Assembly: GCF_002127325.2 (NCBI RefSeq)
Contig: NC_035441.2
Location: forward strand, 148,842,140 to 148,906,139
Direction of reading: 5' to 3'
Source: Helianthus annuus
Lineage: Eukaryota > Streptophyta > Magnoliopsida > Asterales > Asteraceae
Length of the DNA: 64,000 bases
Made by a program: the position numbers and the translations under genes. The notes under the pieces were generated by a model. The model saw only the letters and a program-made list of their open reading frames with translations. It was not told the origin of the DNA and did no database searches. Below, piece after piece: positions 44,029 through 55,201 of the stretch (within the stretch, counting starts at the first letter, position 1; each line of letters begins with the position of its first letter).

Positions 44029-45474
44029 GTTTAAATGGTTTTTGTATTTTAGGGGGAGTAAGAAAATTTCAAGAAAATCCAAAAACATTAGAAATTTGAA
44101 AAAGAGTGAATTGCAAGAATTGTCCTTTATCTTTATGCCTCTTTGCAGGCGGTGTCCTTTATGTTTAAAATTGACGAGTTTTGTCCTTTATGTTTAAAAA
44201 TCGAGCATGGTTTGTCCTTTGAGCCTAACCTAGTTAGTTTTTTTTTGTTAAATCAGATCATACAAGGGTAATTTAGTCTTTTTACCAACATAAAGATAAA
44301 TATTTAATTAACAATATAACAAAAATAAATTTAATCAATTATTAATATTATATTAAATAGTATATTATCACAGAAAACCCATCTTTGCATCTCTTTCTTT
44401 ACCTATCTCCCTCTCTCTCTCACTATCCCTTCTCTCTACCTCCTACCTCTGTCCACCACCACCAACCTCCTTCCACCACCACATTCTCGTTACATCCCCA
44501 AACCCACCAGAAAAAAATAAACTGAATAAACTCATAAAGTTCTTCTCTATAATTTTGTCAATCAAATTTCACTTCAGTTTGAGTGCAGACTAAAGTAGTT
44601 TCTGAATACAAAGGCACAAAAGGTTCCAATCATTAATAAAATACACCAGAATTCGTCAACAACAACGCATCAATTACCCTAACGTCTCAATCTCCATCGT
44701 AGCTCTTTCGCTCTTTCCCTCTTTCCCTCCCTAATTCCGCTCAACCGACCGTCTCCGCCATTCCGCCATCATCAGCGATGGCTCCACCGTCTCCGCTATC
44801 ACCAGTGACGGCCTCCGCCGGCAATCGACTGCGACCACCACATCATCGGCAATAGAAGAGACATGACGGTAATGGCTGCGGTGTTAGTGTTAGGGTTTCC
44901 GATGGATTGTTTAGAGGAATGATTTGGGTTTGGGTTTCCAATGGATTGTTTAGGTAGGATTAAGGTTTCCTTGGTGGAGGTGAAGGTGAAGGTGAAGGTG
45001 AAGGGTAGTGGTGGTGGTGGGTGGTGGTGGTGGTTGGTGATGGTGGACAAAGGTAGGAGGTAGAGAGAAGGGATAATGAGAGAGAAGGAGATAGGTAAAG
45101 AAAGAGATGCAAAGATGGGTTTTGTGTGATAATATACTATTTAATATAATATTAATAATTGATTAAATTTATTTTTGTTATATTGTTAATTAAATATTTA
45201 TCTTTATGTTGGTAAAAAGACTAAATTACCCTTGTATGATCTGATTTAACAAAAAAAAAAAAAAAAACTAACTGGGTTAGGCTCAAAGGACAAACCATGC
45301 TTGATTTTTAAACATAAAGGACAAAACTCGTCAATTTTAAACATAAAGGACACCGCCTGCAAAAAGGCATAAAGACAAAGGACAATTCTTGCAATTCACT
45401 CTTTTTCAAAATTCTAATGTTTTTGGATTTTCTTGAAATTTTCTTACTCCCCCTAAAATGCAAAAACATTTAAA
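44029..45474. mobile_element. Large foldback element inside the copia element
   Basis: Arms of about 450 bp (44029-44480 and 45010-45474) are inverted copies: GAGTGAATTGCAAGAATTGT, TAAAGGACAAAACTCGTC and GGGTTAGGCTCAAAGGAC pair between arms. The innermost MITE-like termini are GAGTGAATTGC/GCAATTCACTC, but pairing continues about 75 bp beyond them into AGGGGGAGTAAG sequence of the host element. The 530-bp centre (44480-45010) is GC-richer with CCGCC-type codons and may be captured gene DNA. No target duplication is evident. Confidence 0.7.
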
Positions 45475-45820
45475 GAAACTTGAAAACAAACTGTACAAGT
45501 AAAATGACAACTGTTGTGAATCGTTTCAATTCACCATCCACTTGGCATAAACAATTAGAACTCACCCTTTCAACAAACTATTTTCCCATTTAGATTTCAA
45601 AACACTTAAGTTTGTTTTAATAAAATGGTTTTTCCGGAAAATAAGTTTTGTTTTAACCACTTGTAGGTTCGGGGATCAATTCATCACCTTGTTTTCAACT
45701 ACTTGTATGAGGATTACATCAAGTTCAAATTAATGACCTTGATTAATCACTTTATAAAATTTACCATCTGTACCACATGTAGGAATAAAACATCTACACA
45801 AATTCATTTTACCAATAAAG

Positions 45821-45982
45821 ATGCCGATTCCTGCTTCGCACTTACCAACTTGGAAGCTCCGGCAAGTCACAACCTGTAAAATTCAACAATTTTTTAAAAT
45901 TCATTCACAAAATCAATTTTTATCAAGAATGATGCCGATTCCTGCTCCGCGATTACAAACTTGGGGAGCTCCGGCAAGTCCT
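45821..45982. repeat. Two direct repeats of a roughly 47-bp segment
   Basis: GATGCCGATTCCTGCTTCGC...CTCCGGCAAGTC at about 45821-45866 recurs at about 45930-45982. Present identically in the second copy (59324-59485). Confidence 0.8.
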
Positions 45983-45987
45983 GTTTT

Positions 45988-48900
45988 TCAAGTAAAAAGA
46001 ATGTCCACCCAAGTCTGACCAACCTTGGGTGATTTTAACTCTGATTCAGTTGGGTTATAAGTTGCCTTTTTTGTCGCATAAAAATCTTTAACCCCTTTGG
46101 CCTTTCCCTCGACCATTTTCTCAAAAATCTTTTTCACATTTCCGTTAAATGCTTTCTTGACATCAAATTCTTTCTTTTCAGAATAGAATTGATTCGAGAT
46201 ATCAACCTTACCAACTTTTTGTTTAAAATTTTCATCCTTCAATGGTGGAAAATTAACATCATCCACTGAAGGCACTGAGTTCTCTTCTTTACACTCTACT
46301 TGTGGCTCTTCTGGCTTTGTGGAACCAGAATCATTGCCGGATTTTACATCAACCTTCTTAACAACCCACATTTGGTTGTCTTTGGCTTTCTTTTTGTAAA
46401 ATTTTTCTTTGAACACTCACCAACTTTATAAGTTGAATTTTCAAAAATTTTTAATTTTTCAGTTGGTGGTTCATTTTTCTCAACAACTTTTTCTTTGAGT
46501 TTTTCAGAGACTCCCTGTTTTGTTTTTGTTTCTTGAGAACAGTTCCATGCAATGTGACCACCTTCATTGCATTTGTAACAGGTTCTTGTTTCCTTTCTAT
46601 GAAAAACTCCAGTCCCTTTCCTCTCAGCGAGAAACTCCTGGTTTGATTGTCTCCAGAAAGGTTTCTTCTGTTCTTCTTCAGCACTTTCTCCTGAAACAAA
46701 TTTTGTGTTTGTTTTAAAAATTTTATCATTTTTATAATTTTCAGGTGGAATAAAACCAAGACCTTTCTTTTTGAAATTACCATTATGGTTTGGTTTCTTT
46801 TGAAAACCAGAACCAGAATTGTAACCTTTTTTCTTGTTTAATCGCTGTTGAACTCTTGAAGTGTATTTTTTGGGTTTTTCAGTAAGATTTAAATCTTTTA
46901 TTTCAGAAATATTAATTTCTGTCATTTTGAAAACCTTTTTGATCATTTCAAATTTAACACTTCTTATTGGAAATTCTTTATCAGAATATAATTTGTCAGA
47001 ATCATTCAAAGTATATGCAACTTCAAATGTTTCATCATCCAAATTCGATTTTGATAACAAAAACTCTTTACTGTAAGCCCGTTTAACCGACGTCTTTGGA
47101 TTGTTGACCGACGAACTCGAATTTCCAGACTCAGACTCCTCATCTTTATCCAACACTTGATCGACCACCTTTTTTATTAACTCGGACTCATGATCAGTGT
47201 CAGATGATGTATAAGTGATGTCAATGTTTTCTGGTAACTCATCAGTTATATCAGACTTCAGTTTTATATTGACTGCCTTTTGGACTTGCTCCTCATTTGG
47301 TTTTCTGGGAGAATATCCTTCCCAGATCGGAGGCGGACACTTGTTGTAACTAACACTCTGTTTCTTACCAGTATCCTTTTTCTTCGGCTTCTCATCTTTA
47401 AATGCTTCAAAACCTGCATCAGTTGGATAAATTCGGTCAATAAGAAAGTCAGAACTAGCATAACTCTGTAATAATCCTCTGATTCTCTCATTTTCTATCT
47501 TTTCAGTTTCCAACTCTTGCTTCCACTTTGCACTTTCTTCAATATAGAAATTGATAGCTTTCTGCTTTGACATCATCACAACATTCAGCATTGTCAGTGC
47601 ATCCTCTCTTTCAGAATTAGTCTTTTGCAGACCAGTTACCATTCTGTTCAATACATCGTATGATTCCTTCACGTAATTGAGATCAAACAGTAACTTTTCA
47701 ATCATCTTGTCTTTCTCACTTAGTTTTTCATCTTTTTCTGCACACTGCTTGCAAGACTCTAAACATTTTAAACAAGGCTTGATAACTTCCACAATCTTTT
47801 CTACTTCAATGATCTTTTCGACTTCAACAATTTTCTCAACTTCAACAACTCTTTCATTGGCTTCAACCACCTTTTTTTATCACTTGAAACACTTCTTTAG
47901 CAAATTGAACTTTGTCACTATGTTCAGAATTTCTTTCTTGATCAATACTTTCACATTTCTTCTTTTTCTGCTCTTTTGCTGCTCGTCTCTCCTTCAGCTT
48001 ATCCAAACGATCTGCAAAATAAAATTGAAAACTTTCAGGAGATAATTGAGTTTTTGCAATATTAATATGTTTTTCTTCCTCTTCATCACCACTATCATCA
48101 GTTGGTGAATGATCAAACTCAATTGTCTTTTCTGAGCTATCTTCTGAAGAATCAGAATCAGATGGTGATTGATCAACAAATGTTGTTCTATCTGAATTTT
48201 CAACTGAAGTCTCGGATTCTTCTTCTTGACTCTTAGCCTTAACACCAATCATATTCATCCATTCTGTAAATAATTTAGGTTCTTGGACGACATTTGCAAC
48301 TAAAGCAACAACTTTTGAATCTGGTGAAAGGTATTTGTCCCACCTGAAACCTTCTGCCACTTTTTCATCATCTTGATCAATGATACCATAATAAGCTTTC
48401 TTATTTGCATCTTCGATCATTCTAGCATGAGCAGTTTGTGGCTCTTTTTGTTGTTGTGGTTGATGAGCAACTTGTTGATATATGGCTTTTCGATAGTAAT
48501 CATCTTTTCCAAATGGATTCTTTGCTCCACTAGCTTCTTGATTTTTGCATTCTCTTTTGAAATGACCTTTCTCCCTGCAACGAAAACACGTAACTTTAGA
48601 TTTATCAAAACCCAATGTAGAAACATGTGCATCCAGAAAATCATTTCTTCATGTAATCATTTTAAACTTTTCTGCTCTCCTCAAGACACTCGCTAAACAC
48701 CATTTGATGTCCATGAGCTCCATCTCTTCAGCATCGATCTGATCGTAATCCTCTTTTGTCAGCATAGGATTTCCGATCCTTCCAGCGACCAGTCCCTCAT
48801 AGGTCTCCAGAACTGTAGCAAGTAATGTCATGTGATCTTTTGCAACTTCTTCAGAAATACTCTGACCATTTGGAAGATTCAATGCAATATTGCACTGTAT

Positions 48901-49851
48901 CACACAACCATTTCCAGTTTTTGAACTTTGATGCTGAAAACTTGTAGTTGAACTCTTTGGATTCACACTTGGATATGAAGAGATTCCACTACCGCTGTTT
49001 GGACTTTGATTGACTGAATCAGATGAATTTCCAGCACTAAAAGCAGTTTGGATTTTAGGACTCATTTCAACCTCTTGAACATTACCTTTGTAATACATTT
49101 TACATCTTGTTGATTACTCGGGTTGTTCATCCTTGCAATCTTTTCCTGTTCAAGATCCTGACTTTCAATCTTTTCAATGAACTGTGAAATAGTCAATCTA
49201 TCATATTCCCAAGTGTTCTTCAAGATCATCAAAAATGTACCCCACTCTTTTTGAGGTAAAGCATCAGCTAACTTGTCGACCCACTCATCTTGAGTTTTCT
49301 CTATTCCCAACAAAGACATAGATCGAACTAAGTGGCAATATCTTTCAATCAGCTTCTTTGATGTTTCTCCTGCCAAGCTTGAAAACAAATCAAATTCTTT
49401 CTTTAGCAATGCTTTCTTGCTCTTAATCATTTTCTCACTACCCTCAAATTTAATCTTCAATGCATCCCAGATTGAACGTGCAGTGTTTCATGTTGAAGCA
49501 AGATAAAAATGTCTTCCTTTACAACTTGCTGTAACAAACTGATCATCATTTTTCTGCTTTATACATATCTCTCTCTTTGTCATTCAGTTCAGAAATTGCT
49601 TTTGTAACACCCAAATCTGTACGCGGTCTAACATACTTCTTCTCAATGCATTCCCAAGACCTCAAATGATTGGCTTGTACCCAGTTTTCAAATCGATCTT
49701 TCCATCCATAATATTCCTCGATTCCCATAAGCTTCGGGGGCTTTTGCAACATTCCGGTTTCGTTTTCCATGTTCATGCTTTGAGCAATGGCAGCCGGAGT
49801 AGTTGGAGATGAAGCAAACGCATTGTAAAATTCTTCGTCAGACATTTTCAA
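45988..49851 (-). pseudogene. Copia gag with two zinc knuckles, multiply frameshifted
   Basis: From ATG 49851: MKMSDEEFYNAF, then a UBN2-type gag domain (PKLMGIEEYYGWKDRFENWV; later IWDALKIKFEGSEKM and GTFLMILKNTWEYDRLTISQ). Next comes a Ser/Gln-rich segment, a CX2CX4HX4C knuckle (CFRCREKGHFKREC, about 48549-48590), an acidic region, and a repetitive coil of VEVEKIV units (about 47780-47870). A second knuckle, CYKCNEGGHIAWNC, lies at about 46540-46581, followed by a Lys-rich tail ending WVDILFT. Breaks occur near 49546 (frame change plus stop), 49080, 48630, 47866 and 46400. It lacks the protease-pol continuation. All breaks recur at the same places in 59491-63354. Confidence 0.85.
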
Positions 49852-50340
49852 ACGAAATCAAGTCCTTCAAACGAAATTACCCTGCAAACAAACTTCAAAC
49901 GAAATTAGTGGCTTTCAAACGAAATCAGGTAATTCCGTGCGGAATTACCCAGTTTTCAAGCGGAATTAATTTTTGAAACGAAATTATAATTTCGTTTGAA
50001 TGATTTCAAACGAAACTACTAATTCCGTGCGGAATTAGCTGATCTTTCAAACGAAATTACATAAATGATGATAATTCCGTACGAGATTAAATTCCACTTT
50101 CAAACGGAATTAAGATGACGTCATCATTTTCGAACAGAAATTCATGCGAAATTAAGAATTTTGTCAATTTTAGATTGAATTATGGTCCAATTCTCTCAGG
50201 GATTCATTAAAACACTGTTTTGCTTGATATATGTGAAATTCAGATCATTTTAACCGTTAAAACTTGTTCTATTGATAAAAGAAGGTGTAGAAGTAAGAAA
50301 TTGAGATGAAATCAGGCTGAAAACAGTTGAACTCCTCCTC
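49852..50340 (-). promoter_or_regulatory. Copia leader with arrayed CAAACGAAATTA and palindromic motifs
   Basis: Between the primer-binding site and the gag ATG, about a dozen motifs of the form TTTCAAACGAAATTA alternate with the palindrome TAATTCCGTGCGGAATTA (two perfect copies, about 49930-49948 and 50020-50038). A longer palindrome, ACGAAATTATAATTTCGT (about 49980-49997), also occurs. The same AATTCCG and CGAAATTA words recur in the LTRs. Possible protein-binding, packaging or dimerisation signals; no function is established. Confidence 0.65.
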
Positions 50341-50343
50341 CTG

Positions 50344-50356
50344 AGCTCTGATACCA
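50344..50356 (-). other. Primer-binding site of the copia element
   Basis: The minus strand reads TGGTATCAGAGCT two bases after the LTR end, complementary to initiator methionine tRNA. Confidence 0.85.
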
Positions 50357-50358
50357 GT

Positions 50359-50812
50359 TGTAGGATCGTTGTCGGACCCGAAATGAGTTGATCAGAGGTG
50401 TTCTACTCAGAATGAACGGCGGAAACAGACATAATGAGTTGAATTCAGCTAGATTTACACTAATAACTGTCTTTGTATTGATTCTGAAACGATTACAGAT
50501 TTGAAGACACTTCGACAGAGCTTCGCCGTCGGAAAACACTACAACTAATTTCGTATGGAATGACACGAGATTACAACTATTTATAGACATGGTAATTCCG
50601 CATGAAACATGCTGCATACGGAATCACTTACACACGAAATTAATACTCATGTGATATTATAAACTAATTCCGCACGGAATTACTGAATGATGTCTTCATG
50701 CGGAATTAACCATTCATGCGAAATTAGCTCTTTGTCATTATTCCTCGATCTTCGTGCCATGTGCAATGCAAGACTCGATACAAGACGAAGTCGACAGACG
50801 TATGCACCAACA
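50359..50812 (-). repeat. 5' LTR of the copia element
   Basis: 454 bp. The minus-strand TATA box TATAAATAG lies at about 50577-50585. The last bases CACCAACA and the following GAAGA duplication fix the outer edge. Confidence 0.9.
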
Positions 50813-50817
50813 GAAGA

Positions 50818-52539
50818 CATTCATATTCCGCAATCGAAATGACTCATCAAAATAAGGGTGATTCCCGCCTTTGGTGACGAATTTCAATCCATCCGTCATG
50901 TTATTTTGCACGAAATTTACCATCAAGTCAAGGGTGACATCCATATCTTGATGGGAATTTCTACTTCGTATTCTAGTGGATCCCTGTTGACGACTCGAGA
51001 TTATATCTTGTTTCGTTCAATAAACCACATTTTGGGGAAGAAATTTTCAAGCTAGGATTGATATCCACACCTTGATGACTGGTTCCATTCTTCGATTTTC
51101 GATCTCGCCAAAGTTTCGTATTTTCAATCAGATTAGGGACATTTATTAACCGGAAGGGTAAAATACCGTTAACCGCCTAGCGACGAGAGTATTATACCTA
51201 TTAGGCCAAAGCATGTCTCCCTAATTCAGAAGGACTTGCGATTCACTTTGGAATACTCAAAGTTTCTAAACCCGAAGCACTCCAATACTTATCAAGCCTC
51301 TCTTTTATATTAACTTAACTTTTATGCGATTTAATACTTGTTACCTAATCATCGTTTTTACACAATAAATTAATACATGCATACTGATACGTTATACTTG
51401 ATTCGGGATTACTGGACATTCTTATGTGATAAACTGGTCATTAGCTTCTTAAGAAGCCACACCTTAACATATATAGTGCTTGTGAAGCACTATAGGAGTG
51501 ACGCACCACCACATGGATTTGTGGTTATGTTAAGTTAAACTTTTACGGATATTTTCATAGCAACGAAATGATGACATGTGCTATGATTAGATGACGCTTG
51601 CGGACATGTTGGGTTGGCAATTTTTGTCATTAACTTCGGGAGAAGCCACACCTTGACATATGTAGTGCTTGTGAAGAACTATAGGAGTGACACACCGCCA
51701 CATGATTTGTGGTAATGTCAAGACCTTCATTCATACATTACGGATCTTTTCATAGCAACGGAATGATGACATGTGCTATGATTAGATGACGCTTGCGTTA
51801 AACGTTGGGTTGACATTTTGCCATTAACTTCGGATGAAGCCTCACCTTAATATATATAGCGCTCGTGTAGCGCTATAGGAGTAACGCCCGCCGCATGAAC
51901 TTGCGGTCATGTTAAGACATTCATATATACTTGCGGACATGATGGTTTGACCAGTGAGATCACATGCCAGTAATGCGTTAATCTAGTTAAATAAATATCT
52001 CGTGTGGACTATTCAAAGACTTTAATCATACTCATACTTATAACCTCTGTCCTACTTAAATACCAATCATGCTTACATACTTAAATTACTATACGTTATC
52101 ATTCTCACTCGTAATACGTTAATAAACCCTGACCCATACACTACTAGTACAAACTATGCAGATCATGCACAGACCAAAGATAATCACGGATGCATACATG
52201 ATTATATTGGTAGACGCATGAAAACCATACTAGGTTCTCCTGTGTATACTAACACGGAACGTAACATGACATCGATTTGTGAAACAAATGTAGCAAGGTA
52301 TGAACATGGTGGATACGCCGCTGATACTTCCTATATATAAGTGTTCCTTCCATGTTACCAAACGTTCGTATAAACGTGTCATGAGAAATTCGGTATTTCC
52401 TTGGACCTCATCGAATACAAACTTTGATCACCCGCAATCTATTCTCGGTTATACACGCACATACTTCGAAATGCTAACTTTTTCTAAAGTCTTTCACTTG
52501 AATAAATTTCGGGACGAAATCCTCTAAAGTAGGGGAGAC
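50818..52539 (+). other. Gypsy internal region, right part, with tandem repeat and polypurine tract
   Basis: No intact ORF. 51439-51935 holds 2.6 copies of a 189-194 bp unit (starts at 51439, 51628 and 51822, each with AAGCCACACCTTAAC-like sequence and CTATAGGAGTGACGC). The 3' end has GGGACGAAAT and the polypurine tract GTAGGGGAGAC (about 52529-52539) just before the LTR. Confidence 0.75.
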
Positions 52540-55196
52540 TGTAACGCCTCGTAATTTCTTATTTATTTTTATAAATAAAAATTTGTACTCTACGTTCGAG
52601 GCGTTGATTATCATAAAAAAGTAGTATTTTAAACATATTTGATGTTCGCATAACCAATCGTTCAAACGACGTATTTTTTAGCATTTTTCGACTTAACGTC
52701 ATATCTTACGACATATTATGGCAAATCGGGTTCGAGAAACGGGCTCGTAGGAGCTGGCGGGCCACTTGAAACACGATATTGGGCTTGTGGGCCTTGGGCC
52801 CAAGCCCAAGCCCACTAAACAAACCCTAAATATTTAAATGCAATAAAACCCTATCTCCTCATTTGTGAAAACACTGCCCCAAAGAGCAATACAGCCGCTA
52901 CCCCTTTCTTTTTCCCTCCCAATCCCCTTTGTCTGCACCTTATCCAAACCACATAAACATCCTTTCTCCATTTTCAATCACCACACATATCACACACAAT
53001 TGTGTGTGTAGTTATCAGAGGAAACGAGGGAGGAAGATGAACCAATGAGTTTCATGCCGACCGCGGTTGCCGCAGGGGCGGAGCATGGTGGTGTGCACAG
53101 GCAGCAGTGGTGAGTCGGAACACCGACGACAACCAAACCCACACTCCCGCTTCTTCTCCGACCAGCCAAACACCCCCCCTTTCGATTTCCGGCGACAAGT
53201 TCAGAAGAGAGAGAGAGAGAGACCTACGGACCAAGGAGGGCCGACGTCCACTCGCCGGTGACGCCTCCTGTGATATTGTTCTCCGGCCATGATAATGACG
53301 ACGATGCGAAGATGATAATGATGTTCCGACGAGGTTTAGATCGTAAATCGGACCATGTAGGACTTGATCGGTTCGCTTTCCATGGCTCCAGCAGATCCGA
53401 CGGTGCCTCTCCACTTCTGACAAGCGCTGGCAGTGTTTGGTGGTGATTACTTTGTTCAAACTTCAGAAATGATGTTTTGGTTCGGGATTTAGCAGTCAGA
53501 TGTCCAGATTCAGATTCAGTTTCGAGTTTTGCTTCGAGTCCGAGTCGACTCGGTCAACACCCGAGCCAACTCGGGTCAACTCAGTCAGCCGATTAATTCA
53601 GTGTTGGTCGCACAAGTTCCGGTCAAAGCTGGTCAAAGTTGGTCAAACAGTCAACATGGTCAATGCGGTCAAACCCAGTCAACTATTGGGTCAACGAGTT
53701 AAAAACGAGGTTCGGTGTAACAATGGCGCGAATATTAATTTTATTGTTTTGTATTTAATTAACATTTTAATCACGGAACCGAACTCTATAACTTGTAAAT
53801 AACTATACATAAAAATCTATATCTATACATTGTTGTGTTCATTGTTGCGTTTTGAAAAATATATCGACAACTTGTGTTGTCGGGATCGTCTAAAAACAGA
53901 GGAAACTCTGTCCGTTTTTAGTAAAAATATGTAAAACAAAACGTATTAATTTGTAAAAGAGTTAAATGCCATTTTAGTCCCTGTGGTTTGGGCCATTTTG
54001 CCAGTTTAGTCCAAAGGTTTCATTTTTAACCTGTGGGTTCAAAAAGGTTCCACAGTTGCCATTTTAGTCCACTGAGTTAACTTCATCCATTTTTTCTGTT
54101 AACGAGAAGGCCAATTTGGTCATTTTATATGGTTGAATTGCCCTTTTAGTTAACAGAATTACATACAAAATGACCGAATTGGCCTTCTCGTTAACAGAAA
54201 AAATGGATGAAGTTAACCAAGTGGACTAAAATGGCAACTGTGAAACCTTTTTGGACCCACAGGTTAAAAATGAAACCTTTGGACTAAACTGGCAAAATGG
54301 CCCAAACCACAGGGACTAAAATGGCATTTAACTCTTTGTAAAAAGAAACATATCAAGGTTCAAGCATTTTTATAAAGTAAATACAAATGTATATTTATGT
54401 TAACAACACTTCTATAACCTTCATTTGCGCGTGTGAGGTGACCTCGGTGTTCCATCATTCAACCTTCAACTCTTCACGGAACTACCAAAAGAAGCTTTGC
54501 AAAACAGTGAGCATACTCGGCCCTTTTTACGTTTTAACGCATTTTTGGGGTGCAACATGTATACAAAATCCACTTTACACCATTGATTATAATCAAACAC
54601 ACAATTCATCGAACACGTTCGTTGTTATGCTTAGGTTGTTAATACTTGTTAGTTTCAACTTGTATTCCTATGATATTGTTATGCTTAGGCTGTTTATGCA
54701 TGCTAGTTTAAAAATCATAATTTCATACTATTTGCTATGTTTAAGTTGTTTATGTATGCTCGTTTCGACGTGAATAATAATAAATGCTATGTGAATTTGA
54801 GACAAACTTTTATACTTATAGTTATATTCAAACTTGTATGCTCGCCAGTGCTTTTGTACTGATCCATGCTTTTAATACATGTTGCAGGATTGTGACCGAT
54901 GATTCCAGTAGGAATTGCTAGAAACGCATTTAAACTTTATTGCTCGTTGCGTTGTAATTTCCTTTCAATCCTGTTGTATTCTGTTTCCAATACTTGTAAT
55001 AATTAATTATCAATGAAATGAAATTTAATTATTTGAATACTTATTGTGCATTATTTATTTTAATCTTGTGGTATTCTAGTTCAAACCATGTAAAATGTAA
55101 TTATTAAACACTTGACCCAAAATAGTGTTATGAAGTCTCTTGCAATCTACACACTTCGTCTCATCCCGATGTTTCCGCCATCGGTTGGGTGTGACA
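52540..55196 (+). repeat. 3' LTR of the gypsy element
   Basis: TGTAACGCCTCG to GGTTGGGTGTGACA, 2657 bp. The 382-bp excess over the 5' LTR is explained by the MITE at 53959-54334 plus its 9-bp duplication, less a few small gaps. Confidence 0.9.
53959..54334. mobile_element. Mutator-type foldback MITE in the gypsy 3' LTR, 376 bp
   Basis: Ends GAGTTAAATGCCATTTTAGT and its inverted copy, arms of about 150 bp, flanked by TTTGTAAAA at 53950-53958 and 54335-54343. The 5' LTR has a single TTTGTAAAA at the equivalent site (41027-41035), so insertion and 9-bp duplication are directly demonstrated. Confidence 0.95.
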
Positions 55197-55201
55197 TAGA
55201 G

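Larger units (their letters stand above)
42088..50812 (-). mobile_element. Copia-type LTR element on the minus strand, gag only
   Basis: LTRs at 42088-42540 and 50359-50812 begin TGTTGGTG and end CGATCCTACA in the minus orientation. The target duplication is GAAGA on both sides. A primer-binding site complementary to initiator-Met tRNA adjoins the right-hand (5') LTR. The interior has a broken gag (45988-49851) but no protease, integrase, reverse transcriptase or RNase H that I can recognise. The left 3 kb is non-coding and contains a large foldback. The LTRs differ at about 18 of 453 positions, roughly 4%. Confidence 0.88.
39615..55196 (+). mobile_element. Non-autonomous Ty3/gypsy LTR retrotransposon with nested insertions
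   Basis: Target duplication TAGAG at 39610-39614 and 55197-55201. The 5' LTR is 39615-41889 and the 3' LTR 52540-55196. The primer-binding site TGGTATCAGAGCC (41893-41905) fits initiator-Met tRNA. Subtracting the copia insertion leaves an internal region of only about 1.9 kb with no gag or pol, apart from a GGGACGAAAT remnant (about 52510-52520) typical of the end of gypsy pol. Large LTRs with a short non-coding interior match LARD-type derivatives that move using proteins from relatives. Confidence 0.88.

Noticed and set aside
47860..47876. Programmed ribosomal frameshift at an A-run in copia gag
   Set aside because: The AAAAAAAGG run sits at a frame change, but at least four other unprogrammed breaks occur in the same gag, so decay is the simpler explanation.
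46520..48696. Plus-strand ORFs opposite copia gag
   Set aside because: Hydrophobic Ser/Phe-rich frames are shadows of the Lys/Glu-rich gag on the minus strand.
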